From Ifrita kowaldi (taxonomy: Eukaryota; Chordata; Aves; Passeriformes; Cinclosomatidae): a stretch of 64,000 nt of DNA. A model generated the notes under the pieces. That model worked only from the letters and a program-made list of their open reading frames with translations, had not been told where the DNA came from and did not search any database. The stretch covers positions 149,704 to 213,703 of the forward strand of contig VZRS01005617.1 in NCBI GenBank assembly GCA_013398055.1, in the 5' to 3' direction. Below are positions 50,702 to 64,000 of the stretch, in pieces. The position numbers were made by a program, and so were the translations under genes. Positions within the stretch are counted from its first letter, which is position 1; each line of letters starts with the position of its first letter.

Positions 50702-53344
50702 GCCTGTGATCATTCTAGCACTGTTTACAATCATCTTCATTCTTTATCTGACTTGCGAAACTTTGGGCACGCAAAATAAAGTTATATAGAACAAAATCTC
50801 CAGTTTTTTAAGAGGGAAGAAGTTATTGCTGTCACCACCTTCATTTTCGATTCAGAGATTTCATGCGAAGTATCTTAGGCCCTGATTAATTAGTTTGTTA
50901 TCTTTAGGAATATACATTAAGTTCAGAGAGAATAAATTCATTTTTTGCCTCCATCCCAGTCAGCTGTTTTGAAGTTATCCACCATTACTTCCAGGCTAAT
51001 GTGAACAGGAGAGGGATGCATAAATCTTGCAAGTTTATACAAATTACCCTGGATAAATTCTCCATGAAATCTACATAAATCTTATGTCATGAAGTATTTC
51101 CATGCACCTGAATTTATCATCGGGGTGGTTGTAAACACTCAGGTGGTTGTAAGCTCCGTGCATTAATGTTCTTTATCAGAACTTAATAGCTTTAACCCCT
51201 CTGGTTTCAAGGAAAACCATTCCAGTTTTGTTTGTGTTTAGTTTTTCCCCACAGATTTTCCACAGCAAAATAACTTTCAATTCAGTGGAATTGGATGGAA
51301 TTGGCTACTCTAGACCTGATTTCAGGAAATTACAAAATGACAGAAAGCAGAGCACATTCCTGTCATAACCATAAAACTATAAAGTGTAAAGTAATGAATA
51401 AAAAATCAGATAGGCTCCACTCTAGGTAGCAAAAAAATCCATTAGGGTCATATATTTTTGCAATCCTTTCAAAAATATATTTGACTATCAGAAAGCCTAA
51501 AGAAAAAAAATCCTAAATGTCAGATATTCCAGGTAAAATGAGAAAAAAATGTCCCTACACCCAGAATTCACTATGAAAAATTGCTCCAGTAAGAATTTGG
51601 CGACTTAATTGCATTTCCCTTCATGGATTTGGAGTGAAATTCCCTGTGTTGTAGTGACTCTGTAGCAACAGACACCACTCAGCCAAGGGAAACAGGAGCC
51701 CAGGACAGAGAGAACAGGGTTGGGCCCTTCCTTTATGGAAAGTAACCAAGACATTTTTAATGTCCATATAATCCAGACCAAAACTCTGCTGCCATGGGGC
51801 CTTCTGGAAGATTTCCACAGAGATCTCCACTCCTCCCCAGGCAGCCCAAGCCCAAGCACACCCCCAAAGAATGTTATCTCTAATTTGGGCCTTCAGAGGT
51901 GATGCTTTCACTACAGAGTTACAATAAATATTCCACAGACTGGAGGTATTTCCTTGCCAAAAATTACCCCTACATTTCAGATCAACTGAAAGCTTAAAAA
52001 ATCCTTTGCAATAAGCTATTTATGTCACTGGCACGTTGTAAACACATCCTTAAAATTAAACTGATTGTTCATTTAGGTTGAATAATTAAAAATCTGCTAT
52101 TTCAACTGCTGACCCAGGATAGAAAGCAGTGGCATCCTAGAAATAAAGGAGATTAAATATATGCCCAAGGATTTTGCAAATACTTCAGAACTCTCTTCAC
52201 ATTTAAACTAAAATGACCTTATCCCGAATTTTCTGCAGTGAAAGAGAAAGTTTTGAGTATCAGCAGAGATCTGACTTTGATTTCAGGTTTCATTTGTGTC
52301 AGTGCTAATTACACTGATTTTTTTCTACGTGTCTGCAGGGAAAACAAAACAACACAGAAAGGTAGCCCAAAAGGCTTTATTTTATGCACATGTAAATCTT
52401 GACTCTGTGTGTTCAGTTTGATGTAACTGAAAGATATCCAGCTTTTGCAGAAAATATTCTTTATCTAATGAGAAAAGACTGATCTGGATTTGATCAGTTT
52501 AAGCCACCCATTCCCGTCTTGCCACATCAGGAGTAAGCAACTCTAAAATGTTATTTAACACCATGCCAAAGCTATTGGAAAAGGGCACCCAGCAGAAGTG
52601 ACTTTGTATTCTCAAAGTCAAATGTTAGAGTCTTGACCAAAAAAAAGAAAGAAAAAAAAATCTAGAAAAAACTTGCTAGAATTCTGAGACTTCTTTACCA
52701 TATGATACTTGCCTGACCTTCCCTTATTGCCTGGGAGCAATTCAACCAGAATGGGGAATTTAATCCTCCACAATATGTATTTTAATGACTCATTGTTTTC
52801 CTATTTCTTTCTAGTTCCTGCAAAGCCTAATGGACTTGAGCGTGATTATTTAAACGCTGCAAATGAAAAAAAGAATAAAAAACCTCAAGGAATAGAGCAA
52901 AAACAAAAAGTGGAGATGCAGCAAAGGACATTCTAAAATTGGAGCCCGTTTTGTTAGGGATGGGAGCAAAGTGTTGGAGCCATATGCTGGTGTAACACAG
53001 GCAAACTGGATACACAGCTTATGTCACTGCAGCTTGCTCCTTCACAAACAGCTATGGCAGAAAGAATCCCCAAATTTGACATTGCCATTTGCATGCAGCT
53101 CCAGATCACTACCAACATTTGGATATCAGAAGTCCATTAGAGTTTGTCTTCCTGTGTCAAGAACATGCTGTTTCCAAATAACAAATAGAAATAAATGCGT
53201 TTTAAGCAACTCCTTACTCCCTGCTTACTGCATTTTTTTTTTCACTTGGGCAGAACACACAAAGCAGAAGAGAAGCAGATTTTTCAAATCTGCACAGTTA
53301 TCTTTCAGATGGCATAGGACACAGCCCAGCAGCTGCCAGGAAGG

Positions 53345-53359
53345 AAAAAAAAAAAAAAA
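53345..53359. repeat. Poly-A run (15 nt)
   Basis: An A homopolymer with no retroelement recognised upstream. Confidence 0.9.
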
Positions 53360-56300
53360 GATTTTGTCTTTTTTCTTCTCCAACAGGAAACCCAAACACA
53401 CCCTAAGATAAGGCCCTAGCCTAAATCCGCAATAATTTCAGTAGCTTTTATCCAGATTTACACTTCTTTAATGCAGAACATGATTTGTCACTTGCATAAC
53501 AGAGTTCAGACACCAGAAAAACTCCCCCTGTCATTTGAAGTTTCTCCCTCCTCAGCTGGCACAGTACGAACTGCAACTGGTGATTTGGGCACAGCCATGG
53601 GTGGACAGAAACACAAACTGCGTTTGGATAATTCCACAGTGGGGTTTTTTATTCAGAAACAAGAAAATAAAAGTAAAACAACGAACAAATCCCAAATTCT
53701 GTTAAGTCTACCATCTGATCAAAAAGTTCTTCCCAAGCACTGTTCCCTCCAAATCTCTGGACACATCAAAAATTACGTGTAACTGCATAGAATTTCTGCC
53801 AGTACATAACTTTGAAATGTACTCTCTAAGATAAGAGCCTGGACTCCACAGAAGGGTGAGAAGCAGTGTTAGCCCACAGGGATTTTGACTCAACTAGATC
53901 TCCCTCACTTTAAAGAAAAACCCCACAAAAAACCCTTCAGTGCAGGCATGTGGAGAGAAAGCTCCACCAGCTTTGGAGGTAGAGTGCCTTCCAGCTTCAG
54001 TTTTCGTCAGGAAAGATGATGAAAGGGAAAACCTTCTCCATCCCACCATCATGAGAAAACAAATGTCCTCCCACTAAGCACAGCCAAAGCAGCAAGGAAA
54101 AAACCCCCACACGAAAAGGTGACAAAAAGGAAAACAGAGTCCTGTGTTAAAAACCTAAAGCATGTCCTATATTAGCGATCTAGCTAATGAAATTCGCTTT
54201 CATTTAGTTGAAATAAACAATATCAGATTAGTTCCTGTATTTTTTTGTCTCTCTTGGCTAACTTCACACATAAGAACATTCCTCTGTTGCTTATGAAGAT
54301 GTATGAAGAAGCATTGCTATGCTAATGGATCAAAAGATCAAAAATATTCTGTCCTAAGTACAGAGTGGGAAGGAATAAAGTCACCAGACTCTTGGGATCA
54401 CTTTTAACTACTTTTAACTCCTAAACTCCAATCTAAATGTCACAGAACTTACAAATGTGGAAGTCCCTGGATGCAGTCAGAGAATTGTTTTCAAAAGAAG
54501 GAGTTTTAGCTTCGGATCAATCAAGCACTGAAAAGGTGGCAAAGATTACCCTGCACGGGGTTGGAATTCAGCCTTGCTTTCTTTCAGGATCAGGGAATAA
54601 TTGTCTTTATCCCAATAATCTTACAGTTTTGTACAGAATTTGCTTGAGGGAAGCAAAAATCAACATATGCAGAAATCATTGCAACTTTCTCAAGAAGTCC
54701 CTAAAGAAGTTTCCTAAAGAAAGGGTTGTACCTTACAGGGGAACAGAAGCTGAATAACGCAGGCAAAGGACTGGGAGAGCACAGAGGTGCAACCCAGAAC
54801 AGAGAGCTGGCACTGACAGAAGTGACAGGAAAATGAGGAAAGGTGACAACAAAAGAAAGAAACAGGAAAGAAAACGCAATTAAATGGGAAAGTGATCCAG
54901 AAGAGGCAAGATGCAATCAGCTGGAAAAATAACATCTTTATTTGGGGTGAAATTAGTAGTTAGCCAAATCCAATCCGGGATTTGAGTGCAGGGGGCTGAA
55001 CAGAAGGCTCTGAGTGCTGCAGCTGATCACAGACATTGTTGGGGCAGACAAATGACCTCATTCCAAGCATTCCTAAAGCCACACTGATGCTGTCAGGCTA
55101 CAGCAACAACCTCCCTGCTTGGAGGCTTTCAGAGTTAAACACAGTCCAAAGCTAAGCTCAGGGCTACGGCTTCCAGCCTGTGGCCTCCCAGGGGCTGCCT
55201 CTGAGCACATGTAAAAAACTTCTGGGATTGCCTTCAGATTTTTGTCTTGGTTCCAGTTCAAGGAACTTTTTCTTGCCTTTCTGCTACACTGCAGGTCACT
55301 GCAAGTGGTTCTCTGCTGGTTTTTTGGGTGTCCAGCCCAGGAATACCAGCTGTGCCACAAAGCAGGACCCCAGTGCTTGCCCCTGCAGCCAGGTCAGTGC
55401 CAGAGTCCCTGTGTGGGCTGGGGGCTGCTCCCAAAGACCAGAGCATCTCCTTTCCTCCCCTCAAGATCCCTAACTCCTACTCATTTTTAAGACAAGGGGA
55501 CCACAGGGTTTAAGCACAACCCCCCAGAGCAGATCAGGGAGAAAAGGGCATCAGGCTCCTCAGCGTCTCACATTCTTCAGATAACTGCTTAATACTGAGT
55601 GCTAAATAAAATTGCCCTGGAATACCTGTGGATAAGGGGGGAAATTTCTGAGCCACCAGTACTTGAGAATCCTTTATTCAAAGGCATTTTTCATGGAATT
55701 ATCTGGAAATAGTCAATTGACTGCTGAAATATAGCTAACAAAATGTACCATTCCACTCGTTATTTTATTTGTTTTTATATGCATCATTTCCTGCCTTTAA
55801 TTTTAATTCCATGCCCTCTAAGAAATGCAATCTCACAGACAGATCTTCCCCTTTATTTTCCTGTAATAATAACATAGCAGTTTTCTCTAGCTATTTGCAA
55901 TCTCTTCGTTCCCTTCACAGCTTTTCCAAGCCATGGAATGAAGAATTATGTAAAAATAGGCCACAAGAAACCAGACACACTTGATCTGCACAGCAAAAAT
56001 AGAGCTCTTTAGCACCTGGCATTCTCAAGAGTGTTAATGAAGCTGGCAAGATAAGCCAGGCTTTGACCCAAAATAAAAACCTTAGCCCTCAAAAGAAGGA
56101 TAAATCTCAACTAACACAAAAATTCTGTCTTTAGGTTTCTTGCAAGGTGTGACCCCAGACATCTGGACAAGGGCTACATGCACAAGCAGAGGGATTGGGC
56201 TTCCCATAGGTGGGAAATGCAGGAAGAGGGCAAGCAACTCACATGAAAACATTAATTTTAGCCTGTTATAATCCCTGAGGGCAAATTACAAATAACACCC

Positions 56301-59300
56301 TGGTGCCTGCAATCCCAGCAGTGCTCATGGCTGAGAGGGAAGCCAAAAGAAAGGAAAGGGACTCAAAGGATGAACCACCAAGGCTGCACTTGGAAGGCTT
56401 TTTTCAGGAGCAACAAATAAATTCTTCAGGATAAATAATCAGTTGGGGTTGAATTACAGATTTGATAAGGCACACTTAAAACTGAAAACACATCACAGAA
56501 TTTATGTTAAATTTTGCTACCTCAGATGTTCCAAAGAGATGTAAGAGGCTGTTTCCCGAGCTGCAAATGCTACAATGCAAAAGATTATGCAGAGAGAATG
56601 GAAGTTTATCAAGTACTGGAGTTTTTAGTAAGAGAATAACATGGGAGGAGGGACAAAATCTGGACTTCTGGAGTCAGCAGAAATACATAATTAAGAGAAA
56701 CCAGAGTTACTACTACATGTACACAGATTAAACAATCTTAATGCTGTAAATCTGCAATTCAATAAATCTTTTGTTGTTTTCATTCAGCGTGGATTTCATC
56801 CAATTAGAGCCACTGGGCTGGACAACATTTACTCTGCAATTTTTTCTGAATTAAGGTGGTATCATAATTCTGTCTTTTACGAATGATTCTCAACAATTAC
56901 TTCAGCAACACTGCCTAGAAAATGGAAGAGAAAACAGGCTTTTGGCTTCAAAAGCTGCAGATGAAATTATCAAGACGCATAGAATGGATAAGTGGAAAAA
57001 AAAATCAAAGCAGAACGGAGATTTGCTAAGGAAACAAACTTGTTGGACACCACCAGGTGTCCCAGGCCATGCAGGACATCCAGCAATGAAACAAAACTGC
57101 AGAAATAAAAATCTCCAGCTTATTTAAATGGAGAGGGAATGTCAGAAAAGGTTCAAGTGGTATCATTAGGTTTGGATTCCCTGGAATATCTGTCCAGGGT
57201 CCCAAGGAGACCTGATTTAAATACTCAAAGTGTTTACTCTGAAAACGTCTTCCACAGTGTGACAAGACCTTGACTTCAAAAGCTGCATCTTACCCTGAGC
57301 TCCACAGGAAAGACTCAGAGCCAGCCCAGGAGATTGAGATATAAATGGGGTGACAGCAGCAGCGTGAAACATTGTGAGCAGTGTGAAATACAGTGTGAAA
57401 TATTACACTCATTACAAAGCTCTGCGCTCCAGAGCCTGTCCCTTTATCAAGCCTCATCTGTAATTTGACAACAAACAGGCTTCTGGGATGATACTATTTC
57501 CTTTTAAAGAGGCTGAATATTACCAGATCAATTTTCACAAAGTTCTGACAGTAGTACCTTGTTATTAAAATCAGAGTATTCATAAGGCATTAAAACAAAT
57601 TTCTTCAGTGAAGCCTCAGTTCTTAATATGTCAAACCATTATATATTGAAAGGAAAACATAACATCAACTTCATTTATATAAATAAAGGAGTTTGACTGG
57701 AAACTGGCATGTTGAGCTGTTAAAAATGATGTCAATATAAATTCAGCACAGCAGAAAGAGGAGTTGCAAGTAAGGGAGTCAAGGCAGTGTAATAAATCTG
57801 TTCAAAACAGAGAATATCAGCAGTTACTGAATAGTCTTGCTTAACCCTTTCCACATTTATTTGAACCAACGTAAAAGTGAGATAATAGCCTTGAAATCAC
57901 TAAGCTCATGCAAATACTGAGTTTTATATTCATAGGAAGTTTTTTTCTAAATACAAATATTTGTTTCATATGATTGGAAAACTAACAAAATTACATCTGT
58001 ATTTGGAAGGCTTTCCTCATCCAGATCCAATTATTCCATGGATGTTTTTCCCTTCCCCAAATGGGATTTATATCGAACCTAATTCTTTTCCATAAAGCAA
58101 TGATGAAGATCCACACTGGCACATAAAAATCCTCATACTCACAAACCCAAACTTGTGCCATCAGTCTTAACTTTGTGGTCTGCTTTTAGCCTAATTACAG
58201 AAAGGAAATTATTGGGTGCATAAAGAGGTTTGTGATGAAGTGCTCAGCATAAGGACCTACATTACACGCAGAGTTTCATGGGGGTTTTATTTTTCCTTCT
58301 GTTCCCTGTGGACCTAAAAGCTTCATGTTCTGGGATTGTAGTTCTGGGGATGGATTTGGGGGGTTCTGGTGAGGGGTTTCTCTGCCAGGTTTTTTAATTC
58401 ATCTCTGCATTTACTTCGGGAAACACGGGCATTTTCTTCAGGAACCATTCCTGGCTATTCTTAACAATCTCTATTTTACCTTTCTATTTTTTTTTTTCTT
58501 TTAGTCTAGCATTTATTTCATGTGCTTTCATCTCTTCCCCCTGTGTTCTCACCATTGTAAATGGAAGGAATAGAGAGCCCTGGGAGCCTGCACACATCTC
58601 TTTCCCCACTTGTCCTGCCTCTATTTTTGCCCTGGCTCCGCTGTTCTGCCCTTTGAAATCCCGCGTGGCATTCGACACAATCTTAGAGAGCTCTTGAGGC
58701 TCGTGTGGAAAAAATGATTTAAAGAAAACACATTAACTTTTGAGGAATACCAGAACTCTCTGGGAGACTCTTCAAACAGTTTTCCTTCTGTGGCATCCTT
58801 TAGTGGGCAGCCTGGTATCTCAGGGCTGCATTGACACATCCCTTATCTCAGCAACCATTGGTCTCCTAATATCCTAATATTGGTGTGGCCATCGAAACCC
58901 TCCTGTTTTGTTACACTGAGACCTAGATATAGATATAATCATGATTGAAATGCACAGATCACATACTTCCAGGGGGCACAGCCTCTCAAAAAAGGCACAA
59001 TTACAGCAAGTTTAGGGACACGGATTTTAGTGGAGCCTGAGAAAAGGTAGCAGAGGGTGCCTCAGATAATGCTGATCAAACTGCAGTAGAAATAAACCCC
59101 ACCATAAATGTGGTGGTTTCTTATACTGGACTTAAACCTCAGAGTTTTTCTTCTCTGATATTTCAGCTCTGAGTCACTCAGGAAGGAAAATGTGGCACAG
59201 ACAGCACAGCTGAGGAGCCTCAGCCACACTCAGGGTCCACTTGCAGATGCCAACGTGATTTTAGAAACAAAATATGTCTGTTTAAAGAAGGGGTGATCAA

Positions 59301-59469
59301 CTCCAGAACAACTAAAACAAAAGGATCCAGCCCCATCAGATCACAGGACCAGGAGACAGTTTTCCAAATCCCATTTACAGTATTGCAGGTCTTTAACAAG
59401 ACAAAAAGTTTTTCCTGGTTATAATCCAGTTCAAACAGGAGTGAGTTAATATAAAAGCCATAATCTGCA

Positions 59470-59535
59470 CTGTGAGAAGGTCAGACAGCATGATCACATA
59501 AACCCCTTCCAGTTTTGTGATCTATGACCTATAAA
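59470..59535 (+). mobile_element. Possible old CR1 3' tail, plus orientation
   Basis: GCATGATCACATAAACCCCT, TCCAGTTTTGTGATCTATGA resembles the CR1 end (GATGATC, CCTTCCAACC, ATTCTATGA) but is short and diverged. It would be one of the oldest copies in the window. Confidence 0.45.
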
Positions 59536-62500
59536 ACCAAATCAGAGGTGGCTGAACAAATTTCAGGTCACAGATAAACTCAAAAGTACTATTTTCTTTT
59601 TACATCCCCTCAGCCTAATTCAACTCTTTAACTAATTCTAGTAACTGCCCCTGTCTCCCAAAGACATCCTGGTGTAGGATCAGGCACCAGGCTGAAGCAG
59701 AAAGCAGATTCCTGAGGCGTGGGTCGTCTGCTGACCATTTCCAGTGACTCCAAGGGGAGCTACAGGGGTTACATGGATCCAGCTACCAGGCTGAACAACA
59801 CTGGGACTTCCACTCACAGGGAGTAACTGAAAATCATGATTGGAAGTTCCAGGCTGACATTCCAGGCTGACATACATATTAGTTCAGAATTGCAGCATCT
59901 GAGGCGTTTGGGGTACTTGCACTGCTGTTTGCTCCCCACTTGACCCTTGGCCTGCATGTTGAGCTCAATGGCATTACCCTTTTATGGATTCCACCAGAAT
60001 TCTGAGGACACTACAGCCCACTGAATTATTTTTTGTAAAGCAAGGAATTAACCTGATTCATTTGATAACCTGTTTGATATACAAATGTACATTCCATTTT
60101 CGTCCCTGTCAAAGCCACTGTCCCTGGCATCCTTGAATCACTTTTTCTACTTGTGTTTTATGGCTTTATTTCTCTTTTTAATTCCATGACTTGCACTAGT
60201 TCTGTACATGGCCTCTGATTTTACTCCCCTGTAGAGTCCCTCAGTGGGGTCAAGACAGTGAAAGCTATTTAAAAAACCCACCAAAGGCAAAAAAGCCACT
60301 ACTGCTGAAAGGATCATGTCTTAGAGCAGCCAAACACTTGAAGGGCTCGGGAAAGGTTTCTGACCCGGCTGATGAAACAGCTCTGATGACAGGAATGTTG
60401 CCAAAACCAGCACAGTTCCAGCTGCTGGATACAATGGTCCCAGCCTGGAAGGTGCAGAGAAGGTGAGAGCCATTTGTGCTGCTGAGGAGCCAGTGGGCTG
60501 CAGGGCAGATCTGGAGGAGGCGGGAGCTGCAGGCCCTGCAAACGCTTCCAGCCATTTGGATCTGGGTGTAAAGATCGGGGCAAGGCTCAAACACAGAGCA
60601 ATTTCCCCTTTCCTCTCCTCTGCCACCCTCCCAGGCATCTCCAGGGGATGTGCCAGCGTGACCTGCAGCCACTGCTCAGCCCAGAGTTCTGCCTGAGCCC
60701 AAAACTAGCTCAAGGGCACTGGAAGCAGCCTGGGATCCCTCCAGAGGGTTATTTTTGGCTCAGGTGCCAGGCTCTTCTGGTGCAGTCTGTAAAATGAACT
60801 CTAGGAGGAGTGGCTGTGGCAGTCGGTGCCTACCTGGCAGGTGGCAAGGACAAGCTGCAGGCTGGTTTACAAAACCAGGCCAGAGCATTCTGCAATCAGC
60901 TGTGCTTACATCAGCAGTTACACACAGCACCAGCTCTCTCCTCCCCTTCCTGCTCAGAATTTCAAGTGAGCCCCAGAAATGGCCACACACCTCAGGATTT
61001 GCACACCTCAGCCTGCAGTCCCTGTTACACGCACAGAATACACCCAAGTTCAAAGGCCAACAGCAACCAGCTTCTGAAAACAAAGTTTAAACTTTGAAAT
61101 AAAGCGAGTTACTGCATGATTTTGTACCAACGCACACCCAGAAATAACTAACTTGTGATCAAAGGGAAAAGGAAAACCACTGTAAGTTTTTCAAGCTCTG
61201 CCCTACATTTCAGTATGTAATTACATTAACACACAATTCCCAGTTTTCCAATTTGTTTGCTGCCACGTAGCAAGACTGAGCACAGGAAATTCTATTTCTT
61301 GCAACCCTTCAGAGGAAAACAGAGAAATAATAGCAACAGATTTATTTCATACCATCCAGTATTTGTTTGCTTGCAACCCAGCCTAGACATCATTAATGCA
61401 AAGGGGTCTTTTCCTATGGACATGGGAAATAATTATTAATTAGCAGAGGTATTTGAAAGAGACTGCAAAAGGAACACAGGATGATGATATCCTACCACAC
61501 AATATGCATTTAAAATGTGGGAAATTCGGATCTCGGTGGGATTACACTGATATCACCCTTTTTCCACGTTAAATGCTCACTCACATTTGAAACAGGTTAA
61601 TGTTTCTCCCAAATGACAACTCCACAGGGCTACAATAGATGTTTCTGTCCCTTTTGCTTCTATTAAATAACAAGTGATAAAAATAGAACAAGTCACTGCA
61701 CGCCACCGACAGTTTTGTAGATTTTCCTTTTGCTTTGCTGCCTTTTCCTCTCTCTGCTGTTATCTGTCTCAATCTGATTTTCCCCCAGCTTGAGGAGTAT
61801 TCTGCAGGCATTTGATTGATGAAAATCAGAATTACTGAACCGTTCCCCAAACCCAAATAAGTAAGTAAACAAACAGAATATTCCTTCGGCTGGCCAGCAT
61901 TTCACAGCAACACTTGCAGCTGAAAAACCAAGATTGCTGACCTCAATCACTCTCATCTAATTACAGAAAATGAGTTAGAAAAGCAATGCTACCACAAACC
62001 AGCTAATATCCTCATGTTCTGAAAGACCTGTTCTGCTTATTCTACAATAAAATACACGTTCCTTATGTTTACAGTCACAATGCCAGTTCAAAAACCCCAC
62101 ATTTTTACTCATACCTGAAAAAATGTCTAATTTCAAAGCAATTTCTCTACGTGGAAAACGTCTACAGACTGTATTAGCAGATGTTCAAAACTATCAAAAT
62201 AAAAACACTCATGTGAAAGCACAGACAAACCATCACACACACACACATCTCTCTGCATAATTATAGAGGAATACAGGAACTCTGACTTGAAGCCTAGCAA
62301 CAGTATCCAAGTATTAGTTAGTCTGCTAATCAACTCCCAAAAACTCGCACACCAGCTCAACGTGCTTCATCTTCCTCAAGCAAACAAAAAACCAGACAAA
62401 AGAATCCTATCCCTTCTAGCTGCAGAGCTGCAGAAGGACGAGATGCACAATAGAAAACAAACCTTGTTCACTTGAAGAGGAACAACCCATGTCATTTAGT

Positions 62501-62896
62501 CCATCTGAAAATTCATCCCATCACAAAGAACCAAGGCAAAAGAGAGATTTAAAAATAGGTTATCCAAGCCAAAGGATTATCAGCTTGCAACATACTTAAT
62601 ATCTGCATATCTGTAACTAATGAAAGCTTCAAAATTCTTACATATATGATTGGGTTTTGTACCTCCATCCTATAGGAGCCATAGTAAATTCTGTACAGCA
62701 AATGCTTCCTAAATCTGCTGTGCTCATTTACTCACAGACAGCTGCAGGCTGGATGAAAACAATCAGGGATTAACTTTTCTATTCATCACATCTTTTAATC
62801 CATTACTTTCTCTTAGTTTGCAACAAATAAACGCATAATGTTAAAGAAATTATAAATGTGCTATGGCTAGTTAAAAAAAAAGTTTAAAATTAAATT

Positions 62897-62915
62897 ACTA
62901 TTATTATTATTATTA

Positions 62916-62950
<35 letters not shown>

Positions 62951-62954
62951 TATT
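62897..62954. repeat. (TTA)n microsatellite
   Basis: About nineteen TTA/ATT units with one C interruption (ATTATCATT) near 62917. Confidence 0.95.
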
Positions 62955-64000
62955 TTTAATGGTGTGCAACTGCTGTACATCAGGGGTATCTGTAAGGTCT
63001 TCCTCAGAGCAGAAAAGAAGATGCAATAATAGTCACTGAGCTGGGATACACCTCTGGGTCCCAAAGAGTTCCAAAATAAGCAATAATTAAAATAAGCTAC
63101 CCTGGTGCTGTTATTATTCCTCGAAAAAGCTAATTTGGGGGCATGATGAATTGAAATAATCTGGGAAGCCACACTAAGCATTTCATACAGCTCGTAAAAC
63201 AAGTTTCTAAGTACCTTATGGTAATAGGGTTTCCTGCTTTATGAAAAATACTATTGTAATTTGTTTCAAATAGGATTACTTTTTAAATGATATGGCAATT
63301 TTCATTCACCTTTCAACCATCTGCCGAGAAAACAAAAGGGATTCCCTCATAAAAGACATAAATACAATGAAATCTGCATCTCGCTTTTAATCCTTTATGG
63401 GTATCCTTTTTTTCCTGTGCTTGGAATCCTTTATCTTTTCTGTTTGATTCAGTCTTACAGAACTGCATCATCCCAGTCTGGAGTAAGAACTTTCCTGGTA
63501 GTAACAGCCAGGTGGGTTTTACTGGACTAAAGCCACAGGAATCCCTTGCAAGGCTTTTTCTTTATAGGTTTGTTCACACTTCTCCATGGGCCACTATTCT
63601 CACCTTTTTTGGCTCTAAAATAAATATTGTTATATTTTTCTTCTTTTTCCAGAACAGCTGGAAGTCTTATGATTATTGCAAAGAAGCTTATTTTGTATAT
63701 GCCTAATTTTCACATCTGTCTGATGTGAGTGCCTTACAATTAAATTAAAACAAGAAGGAAGAACAGTCTCGGTGGGATTTGACCTGTAGGACAAAGATTT
63801 GGTGGCTCTGCTGTAAATCAGAATTTTCTACTGCTAATGTAGAGTCTAAAATAATTTCAAAGTGCAAAGAGATTGGGATTATCAAATGAACTTAAAATAA
63901 TAACAAGGTTTAATGAACACGTTTGGTACCAAAATTCAGAATCTGACCAAAAATACACTTTCTGAGAGATGAGTGGTGAAATGTGTTGGGGAAGATGAAA

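Larger units (their letters stand above)
31847..64000 (-). other. SHANK2: Upstream region: 5' UTR/promoter of the short form and, by inference, intron of long SHANK2
   Basis: Apart from the items listed separately, this 32-kb stretch shows no supported gene. Ankyrin-repeat exons of the long isoform were looked for on the minus strand by codon patterns for motifs such as NTALHICALYN and NFELAEYIKNHK and were not found. If the long isoform exists here, this is part of its intron. Many open frames of 60-180 codons on both strands lack similarity, splice context or codon bias. Confidence 0.6.

Noticed and set aside
1..64000. CRISPR arrays, operons, tRNA or rRNA genes
   Set aside because: None seen. 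The sequence is vertebrate nuclear DNA with split genes, and no clover-leaf or rRNA-like segment was recognised by eye.

Overview
The window looks like bird nuclear DNA. It is AT-rich and sparsely gene-filled. Its recognisable interspersed repeats are short, 5'-truncated CR1 LINE fragments (chicken-repeat family) and one retroviral LTR, and I saw no Alu- or L1-like sequence. The evidence comes from repeats and gene content only; no species is claimed.

One protein-coding gene is supported, on the minus strand: SHANK2, the postsynaptic density scaffold (ProSAP1/CortBP1). Four pieces can be placed by reading the minus strand. From 5' to 3' of the gene they are: (1) a short alternative first coding exon at 31810-31846 starting MKSLLNAFTKKE; (2) a 310-nt basic and Ser-rich linker exon at 28153-28462; (3) a 170-nt exon at 23549-23718 carrying the end of the linker and the first half of the SH3 domain; (4) a 114-nt exon at 11685-11798 carrying the second half of the SH3 domain. 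Splice sites are canonical GT/AG and the codon phases chain without a break (1, 2, 1, 1). The PDZ, proline-rich and SAM exons must lie beyond the left edge. The ankyrin and FERM-like exons of the long isoform should lie beyond the right edge; I did not find them here.

Layout: 1-345 is the right part of an endogenous retrovirus LTR. 346-11684 is intron, with a CpG-rich island near 7.7-8.1 kb. 11799-23548 is intron with CR1 copies and a near-perfect 590-bp duplication around an 11-N gap (19777-20967), probably an assembly artefact. 23719-28152 and 28463-31809 are short introns. Upstream of the alternative first exon, 31847-32645 holds an A/T microsatellite, a 37-N gap, a CpG-dense block and a degenerate pyrimidine tract, and is a plausible internal promoter. 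From there to 64000 I see only non-coding sequence: one CR1 copy, one possible old CR1 tail, a few microsatellites and a mildly GC-rich patch at 35.4-35.9 kb.

The exons together encode the start of the shorter, ankyrin-less SHANK2 isoform (ProSAP1A type). No previously undescribed multi-gene system was found. The most informative features are the internal start of SHANK2 with its CpG-rich upstream block, the atypical SH3 groove, and the duplicated block.
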